Positions 24,666 to 33,530 of a DNA stretch of 64,000 nucleotides are shown in pieces. The position numbers were made by a program, and so were the translations under genes. The DNA lies in assembly GCF_020686965.1 (NCBI RefSeq), contig NZ_JAJEPS010000001.1, positions 124,001 to 188,000 of the forward strand. The letters run 5' to 3'. Each line of letters begins with the position of its first letter. Position 1 is the stretch's first letter. The notes beneath the pieces were generated by a model, which saw only the letters and a list, made by a program, of their open reading frames with translations, did not search any database and was not told the origin of the DNA. Origin of the DNA: Hominiventricola filiformis. Lineage in GTDB: Bacteria; Bacillota; Clostridia; Lachnospirales; Lachnospiraceae.

Positions 24666-25709
24666 TTATTCTGCAATTGCAGTGTAATCATCCGGAACAG
24701 TTACTCCAAGAGCCTCACACAGTGTCGGGTTGTACTCTTTGGTAAACTGCGGAGCATACTCAATCGGCATCTCAGAGATATCAGCTTCGCCTGTCAGAAT
24801 CTTCACTGCCATCTTACCGGTTGCTACACCAAGATCATAGTAGCTGATGGAAAGAGTTGCAACTCCGCATCCTTTGCAGATACCTTCCTCACCTGCAATA
24901 ATCGGAACACCTGCAGGCTGGCAGATATTGTTTACGATCTCTGTATTGTTTGCTACGGTGTTATCGGTCGGTACATAAATAACATCACTCTCATCTGCTG
25001 CGGTAGTTGTTACAGAAGAAAGGTCATTGGAATCAGAGAAACCATACTGTTTGCAGGTATATCCCATTCCTTCCAGTGCTTTCTGCACCTCGTCTACCTG
25101 ATACTGGGAGTTTGCCTCTGCAGTACAGTACAGAAGACCTACATTCTTAGCATCCGGGAACAGCTCATTCAGCATAGCTGCCTGCTCAGTCAGCGGTGCC
25201 AGATCAGAAGTACCGGAAATATTTCCACCAACAGTTCCATCAAAATCATCAATACCAAGAGCTACACCATACTCCGTTACTGAAGTACCAAGAATCGGGA
25301 TCTCACTGGTTCCAGCCTGTGCTGCCTGCAGTGCAGCAGTTGCATTTGCAAGAATCAGATCTGCATCCTCAGCCACGAAGCCGTTAATAATGGTTGCGCA
25401 TGTATTGGAATCGCCCTGTGCATTCTGCTCATCGAAAGTTACCGCATCCTCACCGAGTGCCTCTACGATGGCATCCTTAAATCCCTGGGTAGCTGCATCC
25501 AGTGCTTCATGCTGTACCAGCTGGCAGATACCGATCGTGTAGGATCCGCCTGCAGACGGTACTTCCGTCTCCTCTGCTGTATCAGCAGTATCAGCTGCCT
25601 CAGTTGTCTCAGCTGCAGCATCTGTGGATGCTGCGGTATCACTGCTTCCGCATGCAACCAGACTAAGTCCCATGGTCATTGCCATAGCCAGAGCTATCAT
25701 CTTTTTCAT
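24666..25709 (-). CDS. ABC transporter substrate-binding lipoprotein (PF04392 type)
   Basis: Lipid-anchored binding protein of 347 residues. Signal peptide with lipobox LSLVAC, then a low-complexity Ala/Thr/Asp/Glu linker of about 30 residues, then YTIGICQLVQHEALDAATQG, the start of the ABC_sub_bind fold. The C-terminal half has IYVPTDNTVANN and PIIAGEEG, typical of the family, which includes TrpX. I looked for a T-box leader that would support tryptophan or tyrosine and did not find one. Promoter at 25780-25808, right beside the palindromic element at 25818-25988. Confidence 0.9.
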   Translation of the reverse strand: MKKMIALAMAMTMGLSLVACGSSDTAASTDAAAETTEAADTADTAEETEVPSAGGSYTIGICQLVQHEALDAATQGFKDAIVEALGEDAVTFDEQNAQGDSNTCATIINGFVAEDADLILANATAALQAAQAGTSEIPILGTSVTEYGVALGIDDFDGTVGGNISGTSDLAPLTEQAAMLNELFPDAKNVGLLYCTAEANSQYQVDEVQKALEGMGYTCKQYGFSDSNDLSSVTTTAADESDVIYVPTDNTVANNTEIVNNICQPAGVPIIAGEEGICKGCGVATLSISYYDLGVATGKMAVKILTGEADISEMPIEYAPQFTKEYNPTLCEALGVTVPDDYTAIAE

Positions 25710-25779
25710 AATCCTTTTCCTCCGTCTTTTCCGAATTGGCTTTCAATACTTTAATGCATTGAAGCTTTTAGACTTAATC

Positions 25780-25808
25780 AATATAGCACTTCAACGCACA
25801 AAAGTCAA
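25780..25808 (-). promoter_or_regulatory. Promoter of the TrpXYZ-type importer operon
   Basis: TTGACT (25803-25808), 17-nt spacer, TATATT (25780-25785) on the minus strand; the -35 box ends 9 nt from the palindromic element. Confidence 0.65.
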
Positions 25809-25817
25809 CAAGTATGA

Positions 25818-25988
25818 AAATATTTAATAAAAAATAACATCTTTCCAGTGAAAAGGAACCGCTCGCACTAAGTCCTCGCCCAGCGGTACTAACACTCGAA
25901 CAATGTCTTCGACTTGTTCTCGTGAAGTGCCGGGGCTGTGGACGTTCCTTTCACAGTGAAAGATGTTTTCTGTACTTATTAAATATTT
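25818..25988. repeat. Long extended palindromic element (about 171 bp)
   Basis: An almost continuous hairpin fills this gap. From outside in, the paired arms are AAATATTTAATAA/TTATTAAATATTT (13 bp, 25818-25830 with 25976-25988), AACATCTTTC/GAAAGATGTT, GTGAAAAGGAAC/GTTCCTTTCAC, GTCC..GCCC/GGGC..GGAC, GGTAC/GTGCC, CAC/GTG, GAACAA/TTGTTC and GTC/GAC with a TTC loop. The outer arm reaches the stop codon of the downstream-facing ATPase gene. It could be a small non-autonomous mobile element or a structured RNA acting at the 3' end of that gene. Confidence 0.75.
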
Positions 25989-26728
25989 TATAATACTTTG
26001 CTTAAGAAGTCGATGGTACGCGGCTCTTTTGGATTCAGGATGACTTCATCCGGAGTTCCTTCTTCCACAATATATCCGCCTTCCATAAATATGACACGGC
26101 TTGCTACTTCTCTCGCAAAACCGATCTCATGGGTAACAACCACCATGGTCATGCCATCACGAGCCAGCTCTTTCATAACAGCCAATACTTCGCCGACCAT
26201 CTCCGGGTCCAGAGCACTGGTTGGTTCATCAAAGAGCATGATATCCGGCTTCATTTCCAGGGCACGAGCGATCGCTACACGCTGTTTCTGTCCACCGGAC
26301 AACTGGCTTGGGAATGCATCTGCCTTATCTGCCAGTCCGACTCTTTCCAGAAGTCTCATGGCCTCGGCCTTTGCCTCTTCCTTGCTCATGAGTTTTAAGT
26401 GTACCGGAGCAAGGGTCATATTGTCCAGCACGGTCAGATGGTTAAACAGATTGAAATGCTGGAATACCATTCCGATATTCTCGCGCACTTTGTTGATATC
26501 TGTATGTTTATCTGTCACATCGTGTCCGTCGATAATAATCTGGCCTGCGGTAGCGGTTTCCAGCTGGTTCAGACATCTTAACAAAGTGGATTTTCCACTT
26601 CCGGACGGTCCTAAGAGAACGACAACCTCACCCTCGTGGACATCCATGCTGATATCTTTTAATACTTCCAGTTTTCCAAAATTCTTTTTCAGATTCGTAA
26701 CATGAATCTTCAGCTGCTTATCTTCCAC
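25988..26728 (-). CDS. Polar amino acid ABC transporter ATP-binding protein (GlnQ type)
   Basis: A 246-residue ATPase of the glutamine/cystine importer type. Walker A is GPSGSGKST, the Q-loop region ENIGMVFQHFNLF is typical of amino acid importers, the signature is LSGGQKQRVAIARAL, Walker B is IMLFDEPTSALDP, and the switch His lies in VVVTHE. It overlaps the permease by 11 nt. It energises the import of the amino acid bound by the lipoprotein at 27566-28411. Confidence 0.94.
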   Translation of the reverse strand: MEDKQLKIHVTNLKKNFGKLEVLKDISMDVHEGEVVVLLGPSGSGKSTLLRCLNQLETATAGQIIIDGHDVTDKHTDINKVRENIGMVFQHFNLFNHLTVLDNMTLAPVHLKLMSKEEAKAEAMRLLERVGLADKADAFPSQLSGGQKQRVAIARALEMKPDIMLFDEPTSALDPEMVGEVLAVMKELARDGMTMVVVTHEIGFAREVASRVIFMEGGYIVEEGTPDEVILNPKEPRTIDFLSKVL

Positions 26729-27386
26729 GGTTTACCCTCCTCTCAATTCTCTTGGCAATCTTGCTCAGGGTAACAATAACAACCATGTACATAATGCCGA
26801 CGATTGCCCATGACTGCAGTGGCTTAAATGTATTTCCCATAACAGTCTTACCTACCAGGGTCAGCTCCGGGAATGCAACAACTGACAGAATGGAGGTATC
26901 CTTCAGTGTAATAATAAACTGGTTAATGATTGACGGGATCATGGTACGCACTGCCTGCGGCACAACGACCAGTGCCATAGATGCGCCATAGGAAAGTCCA
27001 AGGCTTCGGGAAGCCTCCATCTGTCCTCTGTCCACGCTCTCAATACCGGCACGGATAATCTCTGCCATATATGCTCCGCAGTTCATGGACAGTGCAATAA
27101 TACCGGCCTGAAGAGAAGACAGGCGGAAATTCGTCATTCCCATCTGCTGCATTGCTGCAGGGATACCAAAATATACAAAGTATGCAAGAACGATCAGAGG
27201 CACTCCACGGACAGCATCTACATATACTGTTCCAATCAGATTCAGTACTCTGTTATGTCCAACATTCATCAGGCCAAAAATCATACCAATTACCATAGCG
27301 ATGATCAGTGCCAGAAGCGTCAGCAATAAAGTCTGTCCCAGTCCTGCCAGCAGCATGCCGCCATATACCTTTATAATTCCTATCAT
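26718..27386 (-). CDS. Polar amino acid ABC transporter permease
   Basis: Membrane subunit of 222 residues, with five or so hydrophobic helices and the HisM/GlnP family features: GLGQTLLLTLLALIIA at the start, VDAVRGVPLIVLAYFVYFG in the middle, and the ATPase-contacting loop EASRSLGLSYGASMALVVVP. The start is the ATG at 27386, with GGAGATA upstream; the 11-residue extension of the longest frame has no ribosome site. Confidence 0.93.
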   Translation of the reverse strand: MIGIIKVYGGMLLAGLGQTLLLTLLALIIAMVIGMIFGLMNVGHNRVLNLIGTVYVDAVRGVPLIVLAYFVYFGIPAAMQQMGMTNFRLSSLQAGIIALSMNCGAYMAEIIRAGIESVDRGQMEASRSLGLSYGASMALVVVPQAVRTMIPSIINQFIITLKDTSILSVVAFPELTLVGKTVMGNTFKPLQSWAIVGIMYMVVIVTLSKIAKRIERRVNRGR

Positions 27387-27461
27387 GGGGTTATCTCCTT
27401 GTCTGTATTTAATTTCCATGTAAAAATGCGCTGCATCCGATCCATGGGTTGATGCGGAATA

Positions 27462-27533
27462 CTTCCTGTATTGTGAAAACCTCCAAAACGGGCGCTTTCA
27501 CAGTACAGGAAGCAGCCGTTTATTCACGGCTGC
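27462..27533 (-). terminator. Two hairpins between the binding-protein and permease genes
   Basis: GCAGCCGT/ACGGCTGC (27512-27519 with 27526-27533) is followed on the transcript by a 17-bp stem, CTTCCTGTATTGTGAAA (27462-27478) with 27496-27512, one G-U pair. They share bases around 27512, so they could be alternatives. Partial termination or protection of the binding-protein mRNA is the likely role. Confidence 0.6.
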
Positions 27534-27565
27534 TCCGCTGTATCATCTCTGCATATTTACAGAAA

Positions 27566-28411
27566 TTACTCTCCTACATAAGTTGCAATGATCTCATCGT
27601 AAGTTCCGTTTGCCTTAATATCAGCAAGACCTGCATTGATCATATCCAGAAGTTCCTGATTGGACTCGTTCATGATAGCAAAACCATACGGTGCACCTTC
27701 GCTCTGTGTTCCGTCAACCAGTTTCAGATCAAGTCCGCCGGTTTTGATGTTGTCTGCCATAATCGGCTCATCCTCTACACATGCAACTGCCTGGCCAAGG
27801 ATAACTGCCTGATACATGGTCGGTGAGTCTTCATATACGTCTACGGTAAATCCGTACTGATCTTTCAGACTGTCTGCATATTTAGCACCTGCAGTACCGT
27901 TCTTTACAGCTACGGTCTGTCCCTTCAGATCTTCCAGAGAAGCAACTGTGCTGTCACCTTTTACAGCAAAGATCTGGCAGGAATCATAGTAAGAATCAGA
28001 GAAGATCCATCCTGCTTCTTTACGCTCATCTGTAATACTTGCACCTGCAAGAAGTACGTCAGCCTGGCCAGCCTGTACTGCTGCTACAGCTGCGTCCCAT
28101 CCAAGGCTCTGAATTTCATACTTGAATCCCTGATCCTCAGCAACGGCTTTCAGAATATCAACATCGATACCTACAAAGTTTCCGCTCTCATCAGTATATT
28201 CAAACGGTCTGAATACGGTATCCATGGCAACAATCCATGTTTTGTCAGATGCAGTGGTATCAGCAGCATCTGCGGTCTCCTCTGCGGTATCAGCAGTCTC
28301 CGTAGTCTCCGTAGTCTCAGCAGCTGAAGAGTCACTGGAAGATGATGATCCGCATGCTGCAGCAGAAACAGCCATGCATGCAATCAGAGAAAGTGCAATT
28401 AACTTTTTCAT
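27566..28411 (-). CDS. Polar amino acid ABC transporter substrate-binding lipoprotein
   Basis: Family-3 solute-binding lipoprotein of 281 residues. The signal peptide ends in VSAAAC, followed by a Ser-then-Thr/Ala/Glu-rich linker. The mature domain starts at KTWIVAMDTVFRPFEY and continues with NFVGIDVDILKAVAE and the ligand region around DVLLAGASITDERKE, typical of glutamine/cystine/arginine binders. The exact amino acid is not readable. Promoter at 28506-28534. Confidence 0.94.
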   Translation of the reverse strand: MKKLIALSLIACMAVSAAACGSSSSSDSSAAETTETTETADTAEETADAADTTASDKTWIVAMDTVFRPFEYTDESGNFVGIDVDILKAVAEDQGFKYEIQSLGWDAAVAAVQAGQADVLLAGASITDERKEAGWIFSDSYYDSCQIFAVKGDSTVASLEDLKGQTVAVKNGTAGAKYADSLKDQYGFTVDVYEDSPTMYQAVILGQAVACVEDEPIMADNIKTGGLDLKLVDGTQSEGAPYGFAIMNESNQELLDMINAGLADIKANGTYDEIIATYVGE

Positions 28412-28463
28412 AATATGTATACTCCTTTTCTCCGGTAAATGTACCGGTCCTGTTTATGCAGAA

Positions 28464-28492
28464 AGGCATTTGTATTATTGTATACAATGCCT
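28464..28492. promoter_or_regulatory. Dyad in the leader of the amino acid importer
   Basis: AGGCATT (28464-28470) and AATGCCT (28486-28492) flank a 15-bp centre that itself contains GTATAC. It lies 14 nt downstream of the -10 box, where a repressor could act. The binding protein is unknown. Confidence 0.45.
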
Positions 28493-28505
28493 CGCATTTG
28501 AAAAC

Positions 28506-28534
28506 AGTATAATTTTTTCTGTCCGTATTGTCAA
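28506..28534 (-). promoter_or_regulatory. Promoter of the polar amino acid importer operon
   Basis: TTGACA (28529-28534), 17-nt spacer, TATACT (28506-28511) on the minus strand. Confidence 0.75.
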
Positions 28535-28563
28535 GGGAAAATTCTGTCAGGGCTTTATCTGTG

Positions 28564-29154
28564 TTACAGATTTTCTGCTGCCTCCAGTACAAACTTTACC
28601 GCACGATCAATCCCCAGTTTTTCCGTATTTATACAGAGATCATAATTGGCCGCATCCCGGTATCTGGTCTTGGTGTAATGTTCACAGCTCTTCTTTCGCG
28701 CTTTGTCTGCCTGACGCACGTCAGATGCCACCTGTTCAAGCGGAACCCCAGGCATCTTGCCTGCCATACGATTGACTCTCCACTGAAATCCTGCATGGGC
28801 AAATACCCGCAGGCAGTGATCAAACTCTTTCAAAATATATTCACTGTTCCGGCCTACAATGACACAACTCTCGTGACTTGCCATCTCCCGAATAGCATCC
28901 ATCTGTGCCTGCCAGAGCTGTTCATCCAGTGGTTTGTTATAGAAATCAAAAAGGCTCTGTGCAAATCCAAAAGTCTGTGGTACTCTCTCATCCCACTTGC
29001 GCACTTCTTCCGGCGTCAGTTTAGGATCCGCCAACGCAGTTCTCAGGATAATATCCTTGTCATAATATTCGATGCCAAGCTCTTTGGCAACTCTTCTTCC
29101 GATTTCTCCACCCCCTGCGCCAAATTCGCGGGCAATGGTAATGATTTTTCTCAT
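28564..29154 (-). CDS. Cytidylate kinase-like family protein
   Basis: A 196-residue protein of the Cytidylate_kin2 family, which is common in Clostridia and distinct from housekeeping Cmk. The N-terminal IITIAREFGAGGGEIGRRVA takes the place of the P-loop (GAGGGEIG), and VIVGRNSEYIL and HAGFQWRVNRM are later family features. Whether it phosphorylates CMP is unproven. It starts 2 nt after the stop of the flavoprotein gene, so the two are co-transcribed. Confidence 0.87.
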   Translation of the reverse strand: MRKIITIAREFGAGGGEIGRRVAKELGIEYYDKDIILRTALADPKLTPEEVRKWDERVPQTFGFAQSLFDFYNKPLDEQLWQAQMDAIREMASHESCVIVGRNSEYILKEFDHCLRVFAHAGFQWRVNRMAGKMPGVPLEQVASDVRQADKARKKSCEHYTKTRYRDAANYDLCINTEKLGIDRAVKFVLEAAENL

Positions 29155-29156
29155 AA

Positions 29157-30560
29157 TTACTGACTCTCCTTCTCCAGCAGTTTACGTCCCATCAGCACAC
29201 CCATGGCGGAAGCCATCATCAGTCCTCTGGTCCATCCGGAAGAATCTCCCAGACAGTGCAGTCCCTGAATATTGGTGTTCAGGTTCGTATCCATCTTTAC
29301 TTTATTGGAATAGAATTTCAGCTCTGGACTGTACAGCAGGGTCTCGCCGCTGGCAAATCCCGGAACAACCTCATCCAGCATCCGGATAAACTCGATGATA
29401 TTGGTCATGGCACGGTAAGGCATAGCTGCCGTGATATCACCTGCTACCGCATCTTTCAGGGTCGGGCGCACATTGGACTGAGCCAGCTCCTTCTGCCAGG
29501 TTCTTTTTCCATCCAGTATATCACCATATCGCTGTACCAGAATATGACCTGCGCCAAGCATATTAGTCAACTCTCCTACCTTCTGCGCATAGGCAATCGG
29601 CTGATTAAACGGCTCTGTAAAGTTATGGCTTACAAGAATGGACAGGTTGGTGTTTTCACTCTTCAGGTCTTTGAAGCTGTGTCCATTTACAACAGCCAGG
29701 TTATTGTCGTAGTTCTCCTGTGCTACAAATCCGCCCGGATTCTGACAGAAAGTACGCACTTTATTCTTCCACGGTCTCGGATAACCAATGAGTTTTCCTT
29801 CGTAAAGTACCTTGTTGATCATCTCCATGACCTCGTTGCGGCACTCGACACGGACACCGATGTCAACGGTCCCCGGCTTATGGGCAATTCCATTCTCCTC
29901 GCAGACTTTTTCCAACCAGTCAGCACCTCTTCTTCCGGTAGCAATAATGACATTGTCAGCGTAGATTTCCTCACTGCCTGCCTTATCTTCCAGACGAACG
30001 CCCTGACAGACATCCTCTTTGAGAATAATATTGTCACACTCCGTGTTAAAACGCATCTCCACGCCTTTTTCCTGCAGATAATTCTGGATATTCAGATACA
30101 GCTGCTGAGCTTTCTCCGTTCCCAGATGACGGATCGGGCAGTTTACCAGCTGAAGGCCTGCACGGATGGCACGTTTACGGATTTCTTTGATCTCCTCGCC
30201 CTCATATACGCCTTCCACATGCTCGTCAGCACCAAACTCCAGATAGATCTTATCTGTATAATCAATGAGTTCCTGCGCAAATTCAGAACCGATCAGATTC
30301 GGCAGTTCTCCTCCTACCTCGCAGGAAAGGCTTAACTTTCCATCAGAAAATGCACCTGCTCCGGAAAATCCGGTAGTGATCATGCAGTTCGGCTTGCAAT
30401 TCATACATTTTCCGGTCTCTGCTTTCGGGCAGTGACGTTTATCCACCGGTTTTCCCTTTTCCACCATGAGGATCTTCTTATCTGATCCGTTTCGTACCAG
30501 TTCCAGTGCGGTAAAAATCCCGGCCGGTCCTGCTCCGATAATTACTACGTCATATTTCAT
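29157..30560 (-). CDS. FAD-dependent oxidoreductase (COG2509 family)
   Basis: A 467-residue flavoprotein of the uncharacterised COG2509 group. The N-terminal VVIIGAGPAGIFTALELV is the Rossmann FAD motif. A cysteine-rich stretch, CPKAETGKCMNCKPNC (about residues 43-58), is followed by GFSGAGAFSDGKLS, the hallmark of this family. The second nucleotide-type motif is NVIIATGRRGADWL and the C-terminal FAD-contacting piece is GLHCLGDSSGWTRGLMMA. Substrate unknown. Placed after spoIVB and before the cytidylate-kinase-like gene. Confidence 0.88.
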   Translation of the reverse strand: MKYDVVIIGAGPAGIFTALELVRNGSDKKILMVEKGKPVDKRHCPKAETGKCMNCKPNCMITTGFSGAGAFSDGKLSLSCEVGGELPNLIGSEFAQELIDYTDKIYLEFGADEHVEGVYEGEEIKEIRKRAIRAGLQLVNCPIRHLGTEKAQQLYLNIQNYLQEKGVEMRFNTECDNIILKEDVCQGVRLEDKAGSEEIYADNVIIATGRRGADWLEKVCEENGIAHKPGTVDIGVRVECRNEVMEMINKVLYEGKLIGYPRPWKNKVRTFCQNPGGFVAQENYDNNLAVVNGHSFKDLKSENTNLSILVSHNFTEPFNQPIAYAQKVGELTNMLGAGHILVQRYGDILDGKRTWQKELAQSNVRPTLKDAVAGDITAAMPYRAMTNIIEFIRMLDEVVPGFASGETLLYSPELKFYSNKVKMDTNLNTNIQGLHCLGDSSGWTRGLMMASAMGVLMGRKLLEKESQ

Positions 30561-30659
30561 AAAATCTTCTCCTGTATTCCAAATATTCGCGTGATCTCAT
30601 CACGCAGTCTTCTCCATCATTTAGTATAGCATATTCCCGCCTGTTTGCAAAATGGATTT

Positions 30660-31775
30660 TCACTTCGCCGCTTCCAGCATCATCTCCGCGAATCCCGCAT
30701 ATCCTTTTGTTGGATCATTGACAAACACGTGGGTCACTGCCCCGACAAGCCGTCCGTTCTGAAGAATTGGGGACCCGGACATTCCCTGAATGACACCGCC
30801 GGTCAGTGCAATGAGATCCGGATCTGTCACTTTGAAAATCATACCTTTATTCACATTGGACTCATTCAGACGGATTTCCTGAATCTGTATCTCATATTCC
30901 TTCATCTCTCCGGAAACAGAACTTCGGATCACCGCCGGGCCGGGCTTGATTTCCTGCCGGAATGCCACTTCCACCGGTGTGCCTGTCAGTTCTTTTGCAA
31001 GTCCTGCGTCTGCCTGCCCGAAGATTCCGACCCGGGTATTTTTCTGAATCATTCCCTTCTGGTACCGGTTTGCATAAGTAATCACTCCACTCAGTTCCCC
31101 TGGTAACCCTCTCTGACCTTTCACAATCTCCAGAATGTTTGTGTCATAAAGGCTCCCGCCGGAGATGGTAATCAGATCCCCTGTATCCGTATCCGTGATG
31201 CCATGCCCCAGTGCGCCGAACCGGTAATCCTCTGTAAGATAGGTCAACGTACCGATCCCCTGTACATCATCCTTCACCCAGATTCCCAGTTTATAGTCTT
31301 CTGTCTCAGCTTCCACTGCCTGCACCCGCACCTGAATCTCTTCCTCATTCCTGCAAAGTTTCAGAATGAGAATTCCGGTCCGGTTGGCCTGCACGCAGCT
31401 GATCAGTTCTTTTTTGTCTGTGATGCGTCTGCCATTAACCGCCAGAATATAATCTCCGGACTGAACTGCCTGCCCTGCAGGCTCACAGAGCATCCCGTCT
31501 GCCGTCTGTACGGCATCCGTACCTACTACATAGACCCCCTGCGTCTCAAGATATATTCCTACCGGAATACCTCCTGGAATCACTTTTTCCCGCTTCACAA
31601 CCCGGACAGAGACTTCCTTCAGTCCAAGATCCAACGTCTGTGTTTCTTCCTCACTGATCCTTATCTCATCCGGCACCTGATTGCTCATATAATAAAAGCC
31701 GTAGATTCCAAGAGTCATCACTGCCAACAGCAGCGCAGCTATCAGACATCTGCGATAAATTTTTAGACGGTTCAT
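30660..31775 (-). CDS. spoIVB: SpoIVB serine peptidase (sporulation)
   Basis: Forespore peptidase of family S55 which, when secreted into the inter-membrane space, triggers processing of pro-sigma-K. The 371 residues have an N-terminal membrane anchor (about residues 10-28), a PDZ domain (about 85-150, with QSGDYILAVNGRRI), and the S55 domain with the catalytic His in ALGHGITD and catalytic Ser in GMSGSPILQNGRLVGAVTHV. It follows recN, the standard order. In many relatives spo0A is next; here it is not. The gene is good evidence that the host lineage forms spores. Confidence 0.95.
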   Translation of the reverse strand: MNRLKIYRRCLIAALLLAVMTLGIYGFYYMSNQVPDEIRISEEETQTLDLGLKEVSVRVVKREKVIPGGIPVGIYLETQGVYVVGTDAVQTADGMLCEPAGQAVQSGDYILAVNGRRITDKKELISCVQANRTGILILKLCRNEEEIQVRVQAVEAETEDYKLGIWVKDDVQGIGTLTYLTEDYRFGALGHGITDTDTGDLITISGGSLYDTNILEIVKGQRGLPGELSGVITYANRYQKGMIQKNTRVGIFGQADAGLAKELTGTPVEVAFRQEIKPGPAVIRSSVSGEMKEYEIQIQEIRLNESNVNKGMIFKVTDPDLIALTGGVIQGMSGSPILQNGRLVGAVTHVFVNDPTKGYAGFAEMMLEAAK

Positions 31776-31836
31776 GCAGCCACACCTTTCTCATGTTCTC
31801 ACATTAGTGTCTGCACAAAACCGTCTAAAGTTACTG

Positions 31837-33519
31837 TCAAATATTTCCTTTATATTGAAGTGCCAGCCGTTTCATCTCCCGGGCATTATCCCTGACTGCG
31901 TCCGTGATCTCTGCTCCCCCCAGGATTCTCGCCAGTTCTTCTGTCATCTCCTGTCCGGAAAGCTTTCGAATACGGGTCTCCGTGCTTCCGTCTACTGCTT
32001 GCTTCTCAATGCAGAAATGGCTGTCCGCCATGGCTGCCAGCTGTGCCAGATGGGTGATGCAGATGACCTGTCTGCTTCTTCCGATCAAAGAAAGCTTTTC
32101 TGATACTTTCTGTGCTGTCCTTCCGCTGATACCGGTGTCAATCTCATCAAAAATCACCGTATCAATAGCATCCTGGTCCGCCAGCACCGTCTTAATCGCC
32201 AACATAACTCTGGAAAGCTCTCCTCCTGATGCAATCCTGCCGAGCGGCTTGATCGGTTCGCCCGGATTGGTGGAAATCAAAAACTCCGCATCATCCCAGC
32301 CATCCGCCCCCGGCTGTCCGGTCTCCTGCACCTGAATTTCAAATCTCACATCGAGGAAATTGAGCTCCGACAATTCTTTCAGCATCAGTTTTTCCAGTTC
32401 TGCTGCTGCCTTTTTCCGGATCCCATGAGCTTTTTTACACCAGTCTTCCAGCTCCTGCGCCGCCTTCCCGTACTCCTTTTCCAGCTGCTGTTTCCGTTCT
32501 TCCAGATGGAGAAGGAAATCTAGGCGTTCCTGCTGCTTTGCTGCATATATACGAATCTTCTCCATGGAATCTCCGTACTTGGACTTCAGATGGTTGATCA
32601 GATTCAGCCGTTCTTCCGTCTCTGCAAAATCCTGTTCAGAAAAATCCAGCTCTTCCATATAATCATCCAGCTCTCTGGCAAAGTCTGCCAGCATGCTGTC
32701 AATCTGTTGCAGCTGTTCTGATAACGGTTCCAGCGCACTGTCATAATGAGTCACACTGCTTAACTCTCTGCAGGATCTTCCGGTCAGATCAGAGGCGGAA
32801 GTTTCCTCGCCCACGCAAAGTGCTCGTACCGTTCCCAGCGCTTCCATGATCCGGCGGCTGTTGACCATCCGGCGATAATCCTGCTCCAGACACTCATCTT
32901 CTCCGTCTTTCAGTTTTGCCTCTTCAATCTCATTTAATTCAAATTCCAACAGGGATTGTTCCCGGTTTCGCTCCGTCTCGTCCATACCTGCTGTTTCCAG
33001 TTCGGTTTTCAGCTTTCGGCACCGTTTCCAACATTCATTTAAGGACGCTTTCACCGGATCGAGCGTTTCGTGGGTATAAGAATCCAGAATTTCCAGATGT
33101 TTTCGTTTATTGAGCAGTGACTGATGTTCATGCTGTCCGTGAATATCAATGAGCATGGAGGAAATCTCCTTCAGCACCGCCGTGCTCACAGTCTCTCCGT
33201 TCAGCCTGCAGATACTTCTGCTGCCAGACAGTTTCCGGGAAAGAATCACCTGTCCATCCTCCACCGGAATCTCCAGCTCGGAAAGTCTCTTTAAAAGTTC
33301 CGGCCGGTCTGTCTCAAAGATCAGCTCCGCCAAAGCATAATCCGCATCTTCACGGATCATTTCCTTTGATACTTTTCCTCCCAGTGCCATTGTCATGGAA
33401 CCGATCAGAATCGATTTTCCGGCGCCGGTCTCTCCGGTCAGAATATTAAGTCCTTCAGCGAAATCAATCTCTGCCTCCCGGATCAACGCCAGATTTTTTA
33501 CATGAAGGTGAAGCAGCAT
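31837..33519 (-). CDS. recN: DNA repair protein RecN
   Basis: SMC-like ATPase acting at DNA double-strand breaks. The 560 residues contain Walker A in LTGETGAGKSIL near the N-terminus, two long coiled-coil arms (about 150-225 and 260-375), and the C-terminal half-site with SGGELSRVMLAIK (signature) and VIFDEIDTGISGRTAQ (Walker B and D-loop). Full length for the family. It lies 11 nt after argR in the housekeeping operon. Confidence 0.97.
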   Translation of the reverse strand: MLLHLHVKNLALIREAEIDFAEGLNILTGETGAGKSILIGSMTMALGGKVSKEMIREDADYALAELIFETDRPELLKRLSELEIPVEDGQVILSRKLSGSRSICRLNGETVSTAVLKEISSMLIDIHGQHEHQSLLNKRKHLEILDSYTHETLDPVKASLNECWKRCRKLKTELETAGMDETERNREQSLLEFELNEIEEAKLKDGEDECLEQDYRRMVNSRRIMEALGTVRALCVGEETSASDLTGRSCRELSSVTHYDSALEPLSEQLQQIDSMLADFARELDDYMEELDFSEQDFAETEERLNLINHLKSKYGDSMEKIRIYAAKQQERLDFLLHLEERKQQLEKEYGKAAQELEDWCKKAHGIRKKAAAELEKLMLKELSELNFLDVRFEIQVQETGQPGADGWDDAEFLISTNPGEPIKPLGRIASGGELSRVMLAIKTVLADQDAIDTVIFDEIDTGISGRTAQKVSEKLSLIGRSRQVICITHLAQLAAMADSHFCIEKQAVDGSTETRIRKLSGQEMTEELARILGGAEITDAVRDNAREMKRLALQYKGNI

Positions 33520-33530
33520 GTTCTCTCCTC

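Noticed and set aside
25710..25987. T-box leader upstream of the TrpX-like binding protein
   Set aside because: I looked for the GGGTGGNACCGCG antiterminator core and specifier loop on the minus strand and found neither. The gap holds a promoter and the palindromic element.
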